Assembly (NCBI RefSeq): GCF_013349955.1
Contig: NZ_JABVXC010000016.1
Coordinates: forward strand, 1 to 55,755
Source: Onishia taeanensis
Lineage (GTDB): Bacteria; Pseudomonadota; Gammaproteobacteria; Pseudomonadales; Halomonadaceae
DNA length: 55,755 bases
Direction of reading: 5' to 3'
This document shows, in pieces, positions 17,431 through 27,400 of the stretch. How positions within the stretch are numbered: position 1 is the stretch's first letter; each line of letters begins with the position of its first letter. Below the pieces are notes generated by a model, which worked only from the letters and a program-made list of their open reading frames with translations, ran no database searches and was not told the origin of the DNA. Both the position numbers and the translations under genes were made by a program.

Positions 17431-19044
17431 GTCTGGTGATGTGATGATGCGCTCAGGAAAGTACCTACCTCGATTATCCACCTCGACAAGAGCTTGATCT
17501 CTCCATAGAGGAAGTTCTGAAATGGTAATCTCTTCACCATTCTTGATCTCTGGCTTGTTAGTCGTCCAGACTGTGTTTCTAAATTCGTAATCTCCGCCAG
17601 TATGGCTCGGAGTTTTGAGGTGGCCAAGCTTCTCCAGAGTGTCGAGTGCCAACTTTCGAGATTTAATTTTTCTTAGCTTACTGTTGCCTCTTTGTTGGAA
17701 AAGGGATTTTTTGAAACGGTAACCGTAGTAGGTTGGTTCTGCAAGTCTGCCTATGTCCTGTACCATAAGGTTCGTCAATGTTACTATTTCAGGTTCCTCT
17801 GCCAGATGCTCAAGATAATGCTGAGAGCACTTCCTGCAGAATTTGTATGAGTATTCTAGTGTGTTGGAGCTGATGTCTCCTTCGTAACCCTCAAAAGCGT
17901 GTATTATACCTGCAACACGCGTGATGTTTTCCATTAATTTAGATGCGTGTTCCTTGGCGTAGTGGTATATTCCACCCTCTATTATTTGGCATTCAATAGA
18001 GTTGAAAAGGGCTTTCCAGAGGACTTTGGCCGTCGAAGTAAACATTATGGCTTGACGACTTTCGCCATTTTCAAAAGACGATAATGATTTTGAGAGAAGC
18101 TCTTTTACCCTTGAGTAAAAGTTCTGTTCCACATGCTCGGCTATAGGAGGCCTCTCGTTGGTGCGATTCCCAGCCATTGCCTCAGGTCTGATAAACAAGA
18201 ATCGCGATAAGAAGCCATTGTCGTTTGCTTCCCTCCCTTTTTTATCAAGGAATCGGTCCATGGCTGCAGGTTGCAGCATCAAGCAAATGCTCAACCTTGG
18301 TTCATGCAATACAAAACTCGGCTGGCTAGATCTGTCAATGGTGATCGTGGATCCTGAATATATTGAGTTGAATATATACATGTCACGAAATGTGGGTCCA
18401 TTTAGTAAATTCCCAGACTCGCTTGAGCTCAAGAAAGCATAAGGAAAATTTTCGTAAAGGCTCAATGCTAAGGCGCCAGGAGTTGCGTTTTTATATATTA
18501 TTCTTATGTTCTTGTGAGTGGTCGGTTCTGCTGACTGCAATTCGGTGATCTGTGATTCTATATTTATAATATTTTCTTTTTCTGAACCTTTGGTCACCGC
18601 TTTAGATAGGGCCTTTTCCAAGGCGCTAATTTTAATTTTCCAGTTTTTATAGAGTCGGTGAGCTTCAGAAGCCTGTTGTTTTCTTCTTTCCGCCAGGGCA
18701 ATTTCAAAATCAGTGATGGGTTGATCCGTCCACTTTTTAAGAGTCGTTTTTCTCTCGCTGCTTCCTGCGACAGTGCAGGTCATGAGCGACATGGGTACTT
18801 TAATATTGCTGTCCGGATATTCCACATCGAATAGGCCTTGGCAAGCGGTTGACATTACGCCAAGAACGGCTAGCTTCGCCATTTCCTCTTTTACTTCCAT
18901 TGAGTACGCCAGCTCTGTAGTAGTGGACTCAAACAGTGAATCCTCAAGAAAACGTGGCCACTCCGTTGGCACCTCAACATTCAGTTCCTCATGGGTCAAG
19001 GTCTCCTCAGGTTGAGGAAAGTAGTTTTGTGTGTCGCTGCTCAT
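17416..19044 (-). CDS. DUF3987 (YfjI-like) protein, 3' end replaced by IS
   Basis: The 542-residue product resembles YfjI of CP4-57, a DUF3987 protein related to element primase/helicase proteins. A P-loop-like AGSSERKTT is at residues 93-101, followed by a coiled-coil stretch at about 115-175 and family blocks such as LSSSESGNLLNG and a DNGFLSRFLFIRP segment. The last four residues (LGFV) and the stop codon come from the right inverted repeat of the IS5 element, so the native C-terminus has been lost, although most of the protein remains. AGGTG precedes the ATG. It sits in a module with AlpA and a YfjJ-like gene. Confidence 0.8.
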   Translation of the reverse strand: MSSDTQNYFPQPEETLTHEELNVEVPTEWPRFLEDSLFESTTTELAYSMEVKEEMAKLAVLGVMSTACQGLFDVEYPDSNIKVPMSLMTCTVAGSSERKTTLKKWTDQPITDFEIALAERRKQQASEAHRLYKNWKIKISALEKALSKAVTKGSEKENIINIESQITELQSAEPTTHKNIRIIYKNATPGALALSLYENFPYAFLSSSESGNLLNGPTFRDMYIFNSIYSGSTITIDRSSQPSFVLHEPRLSICLMLQPAAMDRFLDKKGREANDNGFLSRFLFIRPEAMAGNRTNERPPIAEHVEQNFYSRVKELLSKSLSSFENGESRQAIMFTSTAKVLWKALFNSIECQIIEGGIYHYAKEHASKLMENITRVAGIIHAFEGYEGDISSNTLEYSYKFCRKCSQHYLEHLAEEPEIVTLTNLMVQDIGRLAEPTYYGYRFKKSLFQQRGNSKLRKIKSRKLALDTLEKLGHLKTPSHTGGDYEFRNTVWTTNKPEIKNGEEITISELPLWRDQALVEVDNRGRYFPERIITSPDLGFV

Positions 19045-19622
19045 AGTTCACCTCCATGGTTGCTAATGTTGCTAACTTAGCAGGTTTAGCATAGGGGGTA
19101 TAATGAGTTTTACTATTCTTTTAGGAGTATGCCATTAGATAGTAATGAGAGGTTTAGGATCTTTCTGGACGCTAGTGGGTAACCACTTCTATATGAGCAT
19201 TTTTCAAGAGGACCTCTCTGAACTCAAAGGCTGAATGCTCTCTTCTTCGGCACCTTCACGCATTCTGCAGCCCTGCTATCAGAAACTTACCCGTCAAGAT
19301 TGACTGCACAGCCTCATAGTGTGCCGGCACCTTGAACCAAGACAGGTGCCAGCCCCTTTGGATCTACCCAATCGGTCATCTGAGATTGATTCGGCCATTT
19401 GACGTGTCCAATTGACGGTCGTGAGCAGACGCTGATGGCTGATGGAAAGGACTTGTAGAGCAGAGGGAGCTCTTATTGGAGGTCAAATATTTTTTTCCAT
19501 GGCTGATGATTCCTGGCCTGAAGGGGAGATTTGAATGACTTTTTGAATAGCTCAACCTTGGTGCTGGTGTATCTGCGTAAGGGATTTACAATTGTCGGTG
19601 ACAAGTGATTACGGAGAGAACC
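19045..19622. other. Intergenic regulatory stretch between DUF3987 and alpA-like genes
   Basis: A perfect palindrome TGCTAACTTAGCA (19070-19082) with a further TTGCTAA copy just before it lies upstream of the minus-strand gene and may be an operator. A TATAAT box is at 19099-19104. GGCACC and GGTGCC (19326-19331, 19345-19350) form a hairpin. No convincing coding frame is present. Confidence 0.5.
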
Positions 19623-19871
19623 ATGAAACAGGCACAGCAAACGGCACAACAGCACCCCAAGGACAGTTCTAGACTTAGGGTGCTGAGAATGAAGGATCTG
19701 ATTGAGAAGCTTGGCATTAGTCGGTCATCGATCTATGAGATGCTAAACTCTGACTCGCCTCGCTATGACCCAACTTTCCCAAAGCCGGTTAAGTTAGGGG
19801 CACGATCAGTAGGATGGATCGAAGGTAGCATCGATATATGGCTTTGTGAAAGGCAGAGTGATCAACTTTAA
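19623..19871 (+). CDS. AlpA-family regulator
   Basis: This 82-residue protein is an AlpA-type excisionase/regulator. The helix-turn-helix reads RMKDLIEKLGISRSSIYEML at residues 22-41, followed by the wing segment FPKPVKLGARSVGWIEGSIDIWL at about 52-74, both typical. I chose the ATG at 19623 because a GGAGAG site lies five bases upstream; a GTG 18 bases earlier is also in frame. In CP4-57, AlpA activates excision by raising integrase expression. The integrase here is 28 kb away within the same island. Confidence 0.9.
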   Translation: MKQAQQTAQQHPKDSSRLRVLRMKDLIEKLGISRSSIYEMLNSDSPRYDPTFPKPVKLGARSVGWIEGSIDIWLCERQSDQL

Positions 19872-20674
19872 CCTCGCCTGTTCTTGTTGCTTACAAAGGC
19901 TTGATGAGCACTTTTATCATTGTTCATCCAGTTTGTTATCAATGTCTCAATCTTTTTTTCGGAAGTTTCATGAACTGCACGATGTTCGCTTTTCTCATGC
20001 CTATGCCAAATGGGAGGTGCAAGAGTGTGCGCTGCTTTTTTTACTGCGCGCCACCCGTTTTCTGGAGCTTCTGTATATAAAAATTCAATCAGATATTCTT
20101 TGAGATTGGCATGATGACTATTAGCTTGGGCACCATTTTTTTGGTGTATAGATTTCTCACGTCGCTCATGTTCTGCCATGCATGACAGCTCTAAACGGTG
20201 CTCCAAAGAAGCAAACTCGACCAAGCATGACCAGGACTTTTCATTTAACCCTTCCTCTTCAAGGAGATCAGCGCAGACTACCCACATGAAGGCGGTTGAG
20301 AAAATGTCCTGAAGCTCGGCCTCTACATTTCCACATAGGGCGCCCTTAACGACCTCTTGACGTTTTGTGGCCGATTGTCCATTTCTGATGTTAGATAAGG
20401 AGTCATGATATTCCGCTTGAAATTTCTCTTCCGTCTTTTCTTCACTGTTGACTAAAGGTAAATCGTCACCCGAAGTGAATTGGGGGTCAGATATGAATGA
20501 ATAGGTTTCTTGAAGGAAGCGTTTTCTAGTTTCAATTTTCTCTCTGAGCGAGGTTTCTGAAAAATCATGATAGTGGTCCGGAACTACCATGACGCTTTGT
20601 GTTAGATGCTGGTTATACTCGCCTCCTGTTTTTTCTTGCCGGGCATATGTGGGTGGTAGCGGGTTTCTTTTCAT
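19868..20674 (-). CDS. Hypothetical protein between alpA and yfjJ-like genes
   Basis: The product is about 268 residues, rich in Glu, Lys, His and Ser, with no signal peptide or membrane segment and no family that I recognise. Residues about 130-200 (ALCGNVEAELQDIFSTAFMW and the CADLLEEEG to HRLELSCMAEHERREKS part) look alpha-helical. The ATG at 20674 is preceded by GGAG nine bases upstream; a start at 20755 would add 27 residues without a ribosome site. Its 3' end overlaps the AlpA-like gene by four bases, convergently. Confidence 0.55.
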   Translation of the reverse strand: MKRNPLPPTYARQEKTGGEYNQHLTQSVMVVPDHYHDFSETSLREKIETRKRFLQETYSFISDPQFTSGDDLPLVNSEEKTEEKFQAEYHDSLSNIRNGQSATKRQEVVKGALCGNVEAELQDIFSTAFMWVVCADLLEEEGLNEKSWSCLVEFASLEHRLELSCMAEHERREKSIHQKNGAQANSHHANLKEYLIEFLYTEAPENGWRAVKKAAHTLAPPIWHRHEKSEHRAVHETSEKKIETLITNWMNNDKSAHQAFVSNKNRRG

Positions 20675-20935
20675 TTCGCATGCTCCTACGGTGTGAGGAG
20701 GTATTATGCCAACAAGTATTGGAGTTGGTCTATAAGGGTGCGCTATTTTTATCATGATTCTTACATGAACTTGCCTGGTTGGCTCCGGTTGTCATGGGGT
20801 TATAGAGAAATCCGGTTAATAAATATTATTGGGTTATATGCTATTGGGGTGGTGATGGTTGGGGTAGACTCAAGTGTATAAGTGAAGATATTGAAGAAGG
20901 TTTTTTTAGTGGAGAATAAGGAGCGCGGATGGGGT

Positions 20936-22156
20936 ATGAAATACAAGTATGAAGTCAGTGAGAACGACTACCCTTTTGATGAAGAGTGGGACTTTGAATG
21001 GGAAGCTGGTAATGGTGTGACATCAGCTAGTGAGACGGGAGAGTGGTGGGGTGATAAGGAGCTGGAGTCGGGCGATGATTCAGAAGGAATCATTGAAGCT
21101 GATAAAAATGATGCGTTATATGAAACTCTGCCCTGCGAAATGGAAGAGGTGCTTGAAGGTGATAATAAGTTTTTCGTTGAGCATCTGCGCCGTGTTGAGG
21201 CGTTAGTGAAAGGTGTGGCAAGAAAGCGAGAAAGTCATTTCGAAGTCATCGAGGGAAAGGGGAGGCTGAAAATATGCCAGTCACTTCATGGTAAGGAATT
21301 TAGAAATCTACTAAAAAGAGGGTGTGATCCTCGATGCCATCAGCTATCAGTGGTGGACCAAAACCCTTTTGTTGGTGTTTATCATAAGGTGGTGAAGAAA
21401 TGGGAGAGTGAATTAAGAGAAGTGGTCAGGTATGGCGTAATGCAGGGAGGTGTGCCTCAAACCGTAGAGACCTTGAATCGGGTTGTTGATGACCTCAGGC
21501 GTGAGTTGGACAGGCCTATTATCAAGTCATTCGCGAAACGTGTTGATAGATCAGCTCAGGAGCGGGGAAAGAAGGCAGTAGCCATTATTGATAAGTGTTT
21601 TCAGCATCGCTCCAGGCTGTTGGTGTTGAGAGTCGACCTAGGGTACAGGAAAGGGCTATTTATTGAATCGCCTGATTTCTCTAGGGATTTGGCGACAGTC
21701 AAGCAGCATTGGGCTGCACTGAGTACAGGTCTCAAGAAAGGGAAGGTCGTGCCGAATGTCATGGAGGTTTTTGGAAAGCTGGAATATGGCGTCTTGTCTG
21801 GATTTCACTTTCACCTAGTAGTCATCATGAAAGGAGCTGAGCACCAAGAGGACATTAACTACGCTAAGAAGGTGGGGCAGTATTGGTGTAAGGGCGTGGT
21901 GGGAGAAGAGGGTAGGTACTTTAATTGCAATAGGATTAAGCATCGGTACAAGCGGTTAGGCATTGGTGAGATAAACTACTATGAGGATGAAAAAGTTTCT
22001 GCATTGAAAGAGGTGGTGGTCAGTTATGTGGTCAAGAGTGACTACTACATGAGCGCTCTTTCACCATCCAAGAAAACCTTTGTCCAGCTGTCGTGCACGA
22101 ACAAGGACCAGATGGTCAGGCGCGGACGGCCACGACGTTATCTCTCCAAGGTGTGA
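20936..22156 (+). CDS. YagK/YfjJ-domain (inovirus Gp2-like) protein
   Basis: The C-terminal 220 of about 406 residues match the YagK/YfjJ domain, related to inovirus Gp2 replication proteins: RLLVLRVDLGY, then GVLSGFHFHLVVIMKG, which carries the HxH-type motif of such domains, and YYEDEKVSALKEVVVSYVVK near the end. The first 90 residues are acidic and poorly conserved. The ATG at 20936 has AAGGAG upstream; a GTG at 20882 would add 18 residues. Base composition is AT-rich compared with the BREX region. With DUF3987 and AlpA it mirrors the yfjI-yfjJ-alpA block of CP4-57. A role in element replication is inferred. Confidence 0.8.
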   Translation: MKYKYEVSENDYPFDEEWDFEWEAGNGVTSASETGEWWGDKELESGDDSEGIIEADKNDALYETLPCEMEEVLEGDNKFFVEHLRRVEALVKGVARKRESHFEVIEGKGRLKICQSLHGKEFRNLLKRGCDPRCHQLSVVDQNPFVGVYHKVVKKWESELREVVRYGVMQGGVPQTVETLNRVVDDLRRELDRPIIKSFAKRVDRSAQERGKKAVAIIDKCFQHRSRLLVLRVDLGYRKGLFIESPDFSRDLATVKQHWAALSTGLKKGKVVPNVMEVFGKLEYGVLSGFHFHLVVIMKGAEHQEDINYAKKVGQYWCKGVVGEEGRYFNCNRIKHRYKRLGIGEINYYEDEKVSALKEVVVSYVVKSDYYMSALSPSKKTFVQLSCTNKDQMVRRGRPRRYLSKV

Positions 22157-22333
22157 GAACCATCAAACATCAGTTTATGACAACGAACCGTTCAAGCTGA
22201 TGGAATGTCAGCCAGTAAAAAATTCCCACCTCGACTCCCCTCCCAGCGGTTCACCTCTAAGGCGATCATCTCAGTACCAGCACGCAGCGAGCTCTCTCTG
22301 CTGCTGGCTCACTAACCAACGGAGATTATGACC

Positions 22334-22492
22334 ATGGCCAAAGGCAAGACACCCATGACCCCTGCAGCTGCCTCACGTGTCCAGAGCCACACTGCCAAAT
22401 CGAACGGAGGCACTGTGCCCAAAGGCTCTTTTGCCTCAAGAGCGTCTAGTGCAAGCGCCCGTAATGCAGCAGGTGGTCGCGGGAAGAAGTAA
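22334..22492 (+). CDS. Small basic Ala/Ser/Lys-rich protein, 52 residues
   Basis: Starting at the ATG at 22334, nine bases after GGAG, it reads MAKGKTPMTPAAASRVQSHT and continues with a Gly/Ser/Ala/Lys tail ending GGRGKK. The MTPAAASRVQS...GGxVPKGSFA pattern recurs in small proteins of mobile elements, but I know no function for it. An ATG six bases earlier is also in frame. Strong basic charge and low complexity suggest nucleic-acid binding. Confidence 0.65.
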   Translation: MAKGKTPMTPAAASRVQSHTAKSNGGTVPKGSFASRASSASARNAAGGRGKK

Positions 22493-22671
22493 CCGGTGAC
22501 TGCTATGGCTTAGGTTGGCCCTTGGTCGCCTGAGCCATGGTGTGGTGCCAGTATTCTTGATGTGATCATTTTTTCCACTACGACTACTTGATACAGCTAA
22601 GTTTTAACTTTCTATGCTGAAGAAGCGTCATACGGGTGCGGTAAACTAACGATCTTTGTGTGGAGGGTGGT

Positions 22672-22821
22672 ATGGCTTATCATTATCAATGTGCGAATTG
22701 CTACTGTACGCTGTACATGAATGCTTGCAGTGAAGGAGAAGCGTATCATTCTGTTGTGAATGGCGACCTCTGTTTGTCTTGCCAGGCTGATAAGGAAGCC
22801 GAAGAAGACGATGATGATTAA
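22672..22821 (+). CDS. Small cysteine-rich, acidic-tailed protein, 49 residues
   Basis: A GGAGGG site lies nine bases before the ATG. The product has CANCYC near residues 7-12, a later Cys19 and CLSC near 34-37, so two CxxC pairs could bind zinc as a ribbon. The C-terminus is EAEEDDDD. I recognise no family. The tight motif spacing and good ribosome site make it likely to be real. Confidence 0.6.
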   Translation: MAYHYQCANCYCTLYMNACSEGEAYHSVVNGDLCLSCQADKEAEEDDDD

Positions 22822-22845
22822 CGTTTTTTAAATGGCATATCAGGC

Positions 22846-24117
22846 TCAGGGTGTCTTCAGGATACCTTGAGCCTTAACGTGTCTCCAATACTCTGGATAC
22901 CGCGAGAATTTTTGTATAAGCCAATCCCTATCTAGCAGTCCAGTCAGAGGCGATGCTTCCTGCAAGATCTGATCAAAACTCGCTAGCTCTTGAATGATCC
23001 ATTTGCTCCACGCTGTTGCAACGCGTGTCATGACAAATGGCAGGAAGGCGCCATAGTCTTTCCCGGACAGGGATTCGAGGAACTGCGTGAGGTGGTAAGT
23101 CTCAGGAACTGTTCCGGACCTCCATTCCTTAAGTATCCTGTAACGAGTATCATTAGCAGCGTCAAGAATATCTTGCAGGCCTGCATTGCCACGGACTCGC
23201 GTTCGCAATTTATCAGGCTGAGGCAGGTACATAGCCATGGCTCGGTACGACAACGACTCGCCAGGTGGGCTGAAGGCATCACACCAGAGCTCGTAAAGTC
23301 GATAAGTCGGAGTGATCAGTTCTCCCTTTTCTAGTAGTGGCATCAGCTGCCCCATGGCGCCATGATCCATCAGAGCATCATCTAGAATATGAGGTAACTG
23401 CAGTGTTTCTCGAAGCGGAAGCATGTCTGCCATAAAAGTGGCCAGGAGCTGATGGTAGAAGTCCAAGCGAAGGTTGAACGTGCACTTAAATACATCAGCT
23501 AAAAGCTCTGGTGTGTTGGTGTATTCAGGTCGGTTTATTTTGACTATGGCAGTACCATAGGTTTGGATCTCTTGTGGCTTGAGAAACGTGTGATGTCGGC
23601 AGGTGTCGCAGAAAGCATTATATATCAGTGATAGCCTTTCTTCGGTCGATATCTCCAATTTTCGGGTGCGGTGAAATGTCAGCACCAGTTGGCTCTCCGC
23701 CTCGGAGCGCCGTTGTAAAAATGCAAAAGTCTGAGGTAACTCCAGCATAATTGGCTGGCGACGATTTATGCCTTCAAGAAACGTTTTTGCTTGTACTAAC
23801 CATTTCGCACCGTTGGTGCCATTGACGATAGGGCCTGCTGCATTTGAGTATTCAAATGGATCTGGGAAGCCCATTTTCCTAACTGCTTCATAAACATTGT
23901 TCTTTATTATATCTGCAGTGCGAGGTGTTACGCCCTCCCGGCAGGCTTTTCTCAACGTCTTCAAGTCTGGTTTGGGCTGATTCAGTTTCTGCTGCATCCA
24001 GTGTAGGGCGGTATGTGTTTGTTTAGGCCCACTTAGCCAGTTAAGTAGCTCCCCAATCGGTGGGACAAAAGGAAATTGAGAGTCTGGGATATCGAACTTT
24101 ATTTTTTCGCTAGCCAT
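22846..24117 (-). CDS. Hypothetical protein, 423 residues, divergent from BREX operon
   Basis: The product is soluble in appearance, without signal peptide, membrane segment or P-loop. It is rich in aromatic residues (for example TRVATAWSKWIIQELASFDQ near residue 370). A CDTCRHH stretch near residue 190 holds two Cys and two His. I recognise no family. It is read away from the BREX operon across a 149-base spacer and so shares its upstream region. It could be a regulator, an accessory protein or unrelated cargo; the sequence does not decide. Confidence 0.6.
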   Translation of the reverse strand: MASEKIKFDIPDSQFPFVPPIGELLNWLSGPKQTHTALHWMQQKLNQPKPDLKTLRKACREGVTPRTADIIKNNVYEAVRKMGFPDPFEYSNAAGPIVNGTNGAKWLVQAKTFLEGINRRQPIMLELPQTFAFLQRRSEAESQLVLTFHRTRKLEISTEERLSLIYNAFCDTCRHHTFLKPQEIQTYGTAIVKINRPEYTNTPELLADVFKCTFNLRLDFYHQLLATFMADMLPLRETLQLPHILDDALMDHGAMGQLMPLLEKGELITPTYRLYELWCDAFSPPGESLSYRAMAMYLPQPDKLRTRVRGNAGLQDILDAANDTRYRILKEWRSGTVPETYHLTQFLESLSGKDYGAFLPFVMTRVATAWSKWIIQELASFDQILQEASPLTGLLDRDWLIQKFSRYPEYWRHVKAQGILKTP

Positions 24118-24200
24118 GTCGCACTCCTTGCGGCCTCATCAAACCAGACAGTTTTCCTTCCCACCTCATGAGGTACTGAGCTGAATGGCTGAGTCAAGTC

Positions 24201-24229
24201 TTGTTAGCGTGCTATGCCATGACTACACT
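24201..24229 (+). promoter_or_regulatory. Candidate BREX operon promoter
   Basis: TTGTTA and TACACT are separated by 17 bases, 37 bases upstream of the first BREX-operon gene. Each box matches the sigma-70 consensus at four of six positions. Confidence 0.45.
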
Positions 24230-24266
24230 GCCCAGAATTGAACTCTTTTGACAGGCCGGGCAGGGG

Positions 24267-24488
24267 ATGACAGAGCAGATCATGACCATCAAAGAGGTGG
24301 CAGGCTACCTCAAGGTCCACGAGAGGACTGTCTACCGGCTCGCCGCCAAGGGCGAGCTGCCGGCCTTCAAGGTCGCCAACGCCTGGCGCTTTCGCCTGCA
24401 GGATATAGATCACTGGATTAGCCAGCAGACGTGTTCAGCCGTCGGCATGGCCAACGCTGCCGAGGCGAATCGCGGAGGCGAGTCATGA
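24267..24488 (+). CDS. Excisionase/MerR-fold DNA-binding protein heading the BREX operon
   Basis: The 73-residue product carries the excisionase-type winged HTH: MTIKEVAGYLKVHERTVYRL at about residues 6-25, and FKVANAWRFRLQDIDHWI at about 35-52. Such proteins bind DNA either as excisionases or as regulators. Its stop overlaps the pglW start as ATGA, so it is translationally coupled to the first BREX gene; control of the BREX operon is therefore more likely than island excision. An ATG at 24282 is a second possible start. A short divergent spacer with a promoter-like sequence lies upstream. Confidence 0.85.
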   Translation: MTEQIMTIKEVAGYLKVHERTVYRLAAKGELPAFKVANAWRFRLQDIDHWISQQTCSAVGMANAAEANRGGES

Positions 24489-27400
24489 GTATGGCTTCTC
24501 ACTGGAAGCAGATCACTCCCTCGGATTACGCCTGGGAGCGGGAGGCGCTGGAGTATCTGCGCGAGGAGCTGCCGGACCACGACCCCTATCGGGCCTGGTC
24601 GAATTTCGAGTTCATCGCCCAAGATGGCTCCATCAATGAGGTCGATCTGCTGGTCCTTACGCCCAAGGGCTGCTTCCTGGTGGAGGTGAAGTCGCATAGT
24701 GGTGAGCTGAGCGGCGATGCCAGTACCTGGGTCCAGGTAAAGAGGGACGGACGTCGGCATTCGTTCGACAACCCGCGTCTGCTGGCCGACCGCAAGGCCA
24801 AAAAACTGGCGTCACTGCTGCAGGTCCAGCCCTCCAGCCGTAGAACCAACAAAGAACGAATCCCCTTTATCACCTCCATGGTGTTCCTATCGTCAGATAA
24901 CCTGACGACCCGCCTGGAGGGGCCAGCCCGCATCAATGTCTGCACGCGCAACGACGTACTGGCCACGCTGACTGAGATGCACGAGGATTGGCCGCATCGT
25001 GTCATGACGCGCCCAATCGCTACGCTCTTGTCGCGGGCCATGGAAGAGGCGGGGATCAAGGAATCCAAGCGTCTTCGTCGCGTCGGCCAGTATGAACTCA
25101 CCGAGCTGTTCGATGAGTCCGACTACTACCAGGAGTGGCTGGCTCGGCACCTCGATGTGGGCATGACTCGCAAGGTGCGTATCTACCTGACTCAGCAGCG
25201 CCCGGTGGAGGAGGCTAGGCGGCTCCAGAAGGCCGCTGAACTGGAGTTCCGCATCCTAGAGGGCATCGAACACCCTGGCATTCTGCGTGCGCTGGATCTT
25301 CAGCAACACGACCACGGGCCGGCATTGGTCTATGAGCACGACCCTGAAGCCTTCCGCCTGGATCTGCTGCTGCGTAACAACATGCGTCGGCTGGATACCC
25401 TTCAAGCGATCGACCTGGTTCGGCAGATCGCCGAAGCGGTGAAGTTCGCCCATGGCCAGCGCCTCCACCATCGCGCACTCAGCCCGCAGAACGTATACGT
25501 CAAGCAGCTGCCGGATGGCGAGCTGCGCTGCAAGATCGCCAACTGGTCCACGGCGACCCGCATCTTCGAAAGCGATGCTCAGCAGTTGAGCGTGTTGAGC
25601 CACCTGACCTATCTGGTGCGCGAGGAAGCCGGGCCCTACATGGCACTCGAGACGCATCAGGGGCAGGGCGACGGTGTCCAGATGGATGTCTTCTCCCTGG
25701 GGGCCATCGCCTATCACCTGTTTACCGGCATGAAACCGGCCGAGAACGACCTGGAGCTGCAGGACAAGCTTAGCCATGGCAAGGGGCTGCAGATCACCGA
25801 TGCGCTCAACGGGGCCAGCCCCGAGATGCAGTACCTAGTGCAGTACGCCACGCATCCCGACGTCAGCAGCCGCATCGATTCCGTGGAGGATTTCCTGGAG
25901 CTGCTTGACAAGCTCGAGCAGTCCCTCGCTCATGCCGAAGGGGAGGTGGCGGTATCTCCCACTGGGGCCCAACCCGAGCAGCTGCTGGCCGAGGGCATCC
26001 GCGTCATGAAACGCCTGGGCAAGGGCGCTTCCTCGGTGGTCTTCCTGGTGGACTACCAGGGCCAGGAGCGTGTACTAAAACTGGCAGTGACGCCGGACCA
26101 CAACTCGCGCCTCCAGCAGGAAGCCAACACCTTGGCAAGGCTGCGGCACCAGGCCATCGTCGGCTATCATGACAAGATTGAGCTGGACGGGCATGTCGGC
26201 CTGGTGCTCGACTATGCCGATCAGGGCACCCTGGCGCAGCGCCTACGCCGCGAAGGGGCCGTGCCGCTTGGAATGCTCGAGCGTTTCGGTGAAGACCTGC
26301 TGGGTGCCCTGCTGCATCTGGAGGATCACGCCATCTTCCACCGCGATATCAAGCCCGAGAACCTTGGGCTGCTCAAACTGGGTGGCAGTCAGCTGCATCT
26401 GGTGATGTTCGACTTCTCGCTCTCCAACGCAGGGGCCGATAACATCACCGCCGGTACGCTGGCCTACATGGACCCCTTCATTCGCGATCCTGGCCGGCGC
26501 CGCTGGGATGACTATGCAGAGCGCTTCGCGGCTGCCTTGACGCTGTATGAAATGGCGGCGGGCAGCCTGCCGGGATGGGTTGGCGATACCGGGCTTCCGG
26601 CGCTGATCGAGGGGCAGCTCCAGATCGATAGCACCGTATTTGACCCCAACGTGCGAGATCGACTGACGGCCTTTTTCTATAAGGCGTTGACCCGTGATGT
26701 GCGCAAGCGCTTTGCCAATGCGGAGGAGATGCTAAAGGAGTGGCGGCTGGTTTTTCTCAATGCCCAGCCCGACACCCAGCATCCGCCTCTAGAAGCTGCT
26801 TGTACCTGTCCTTTCGACGAGGCCTCCCTCGATACCCAGATCGGTCTGCTCCCGCTCTCTGCCGCCGCACTGGATGCGCTCACCCGCCGTGGTGTGAACA
26901 CCGTGGTGGACCTGATTGGCCTCAGCCGTAGCAAGGTAAGGGTTTGGGCCGGTGTTGGGAGCCAGACTCGCGTGGAGCTCTCTAAAGCCATAAGTGATCT
27001 GCAGGAACGGCTGCAGACCGAGCAGCAGTCCCGTGAGCAGGCACAGAGCAGCGATGAGCATGCCAGCATCGATCGCCTGTTTGGCATGGTGATGCCCACT
27101 CGGCGCACTGATCCACAGCGAGAGCAGTTTCTAAACGAGTATCTCGGGCGATTGGATGGCGAAAAGCCCAGTGACAGCCATGCGGTGCACTGGCCGACCA
27201 TGCTCAGTATCAGCGCCCACACCGGTCTCGAGACCAGTGAGGTGCGTACCTTCCAGGACAAGGTGGTTGCCCTGTGGAGTAAGAACAAGGCGATTACGGA
27301 GGTCCGAGATGAGATTGCCGAGATCTTGGCCGACAACGGTGGCGTGATTACGGCGCTGGAGATCTCCGAAGCGCTGCTGCTGCGCCGTGGCTCTCTTCAG

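Noticed and set aside
24267..24488. Small HTH protein as the island excisionase
   Set aside because: The fold fits, but it is coupled to pglW and 24 kb from the integrase, and an AlpA-type protein is already present. Regulation of BREX is the simpler reading, though excision cannot be excluded.
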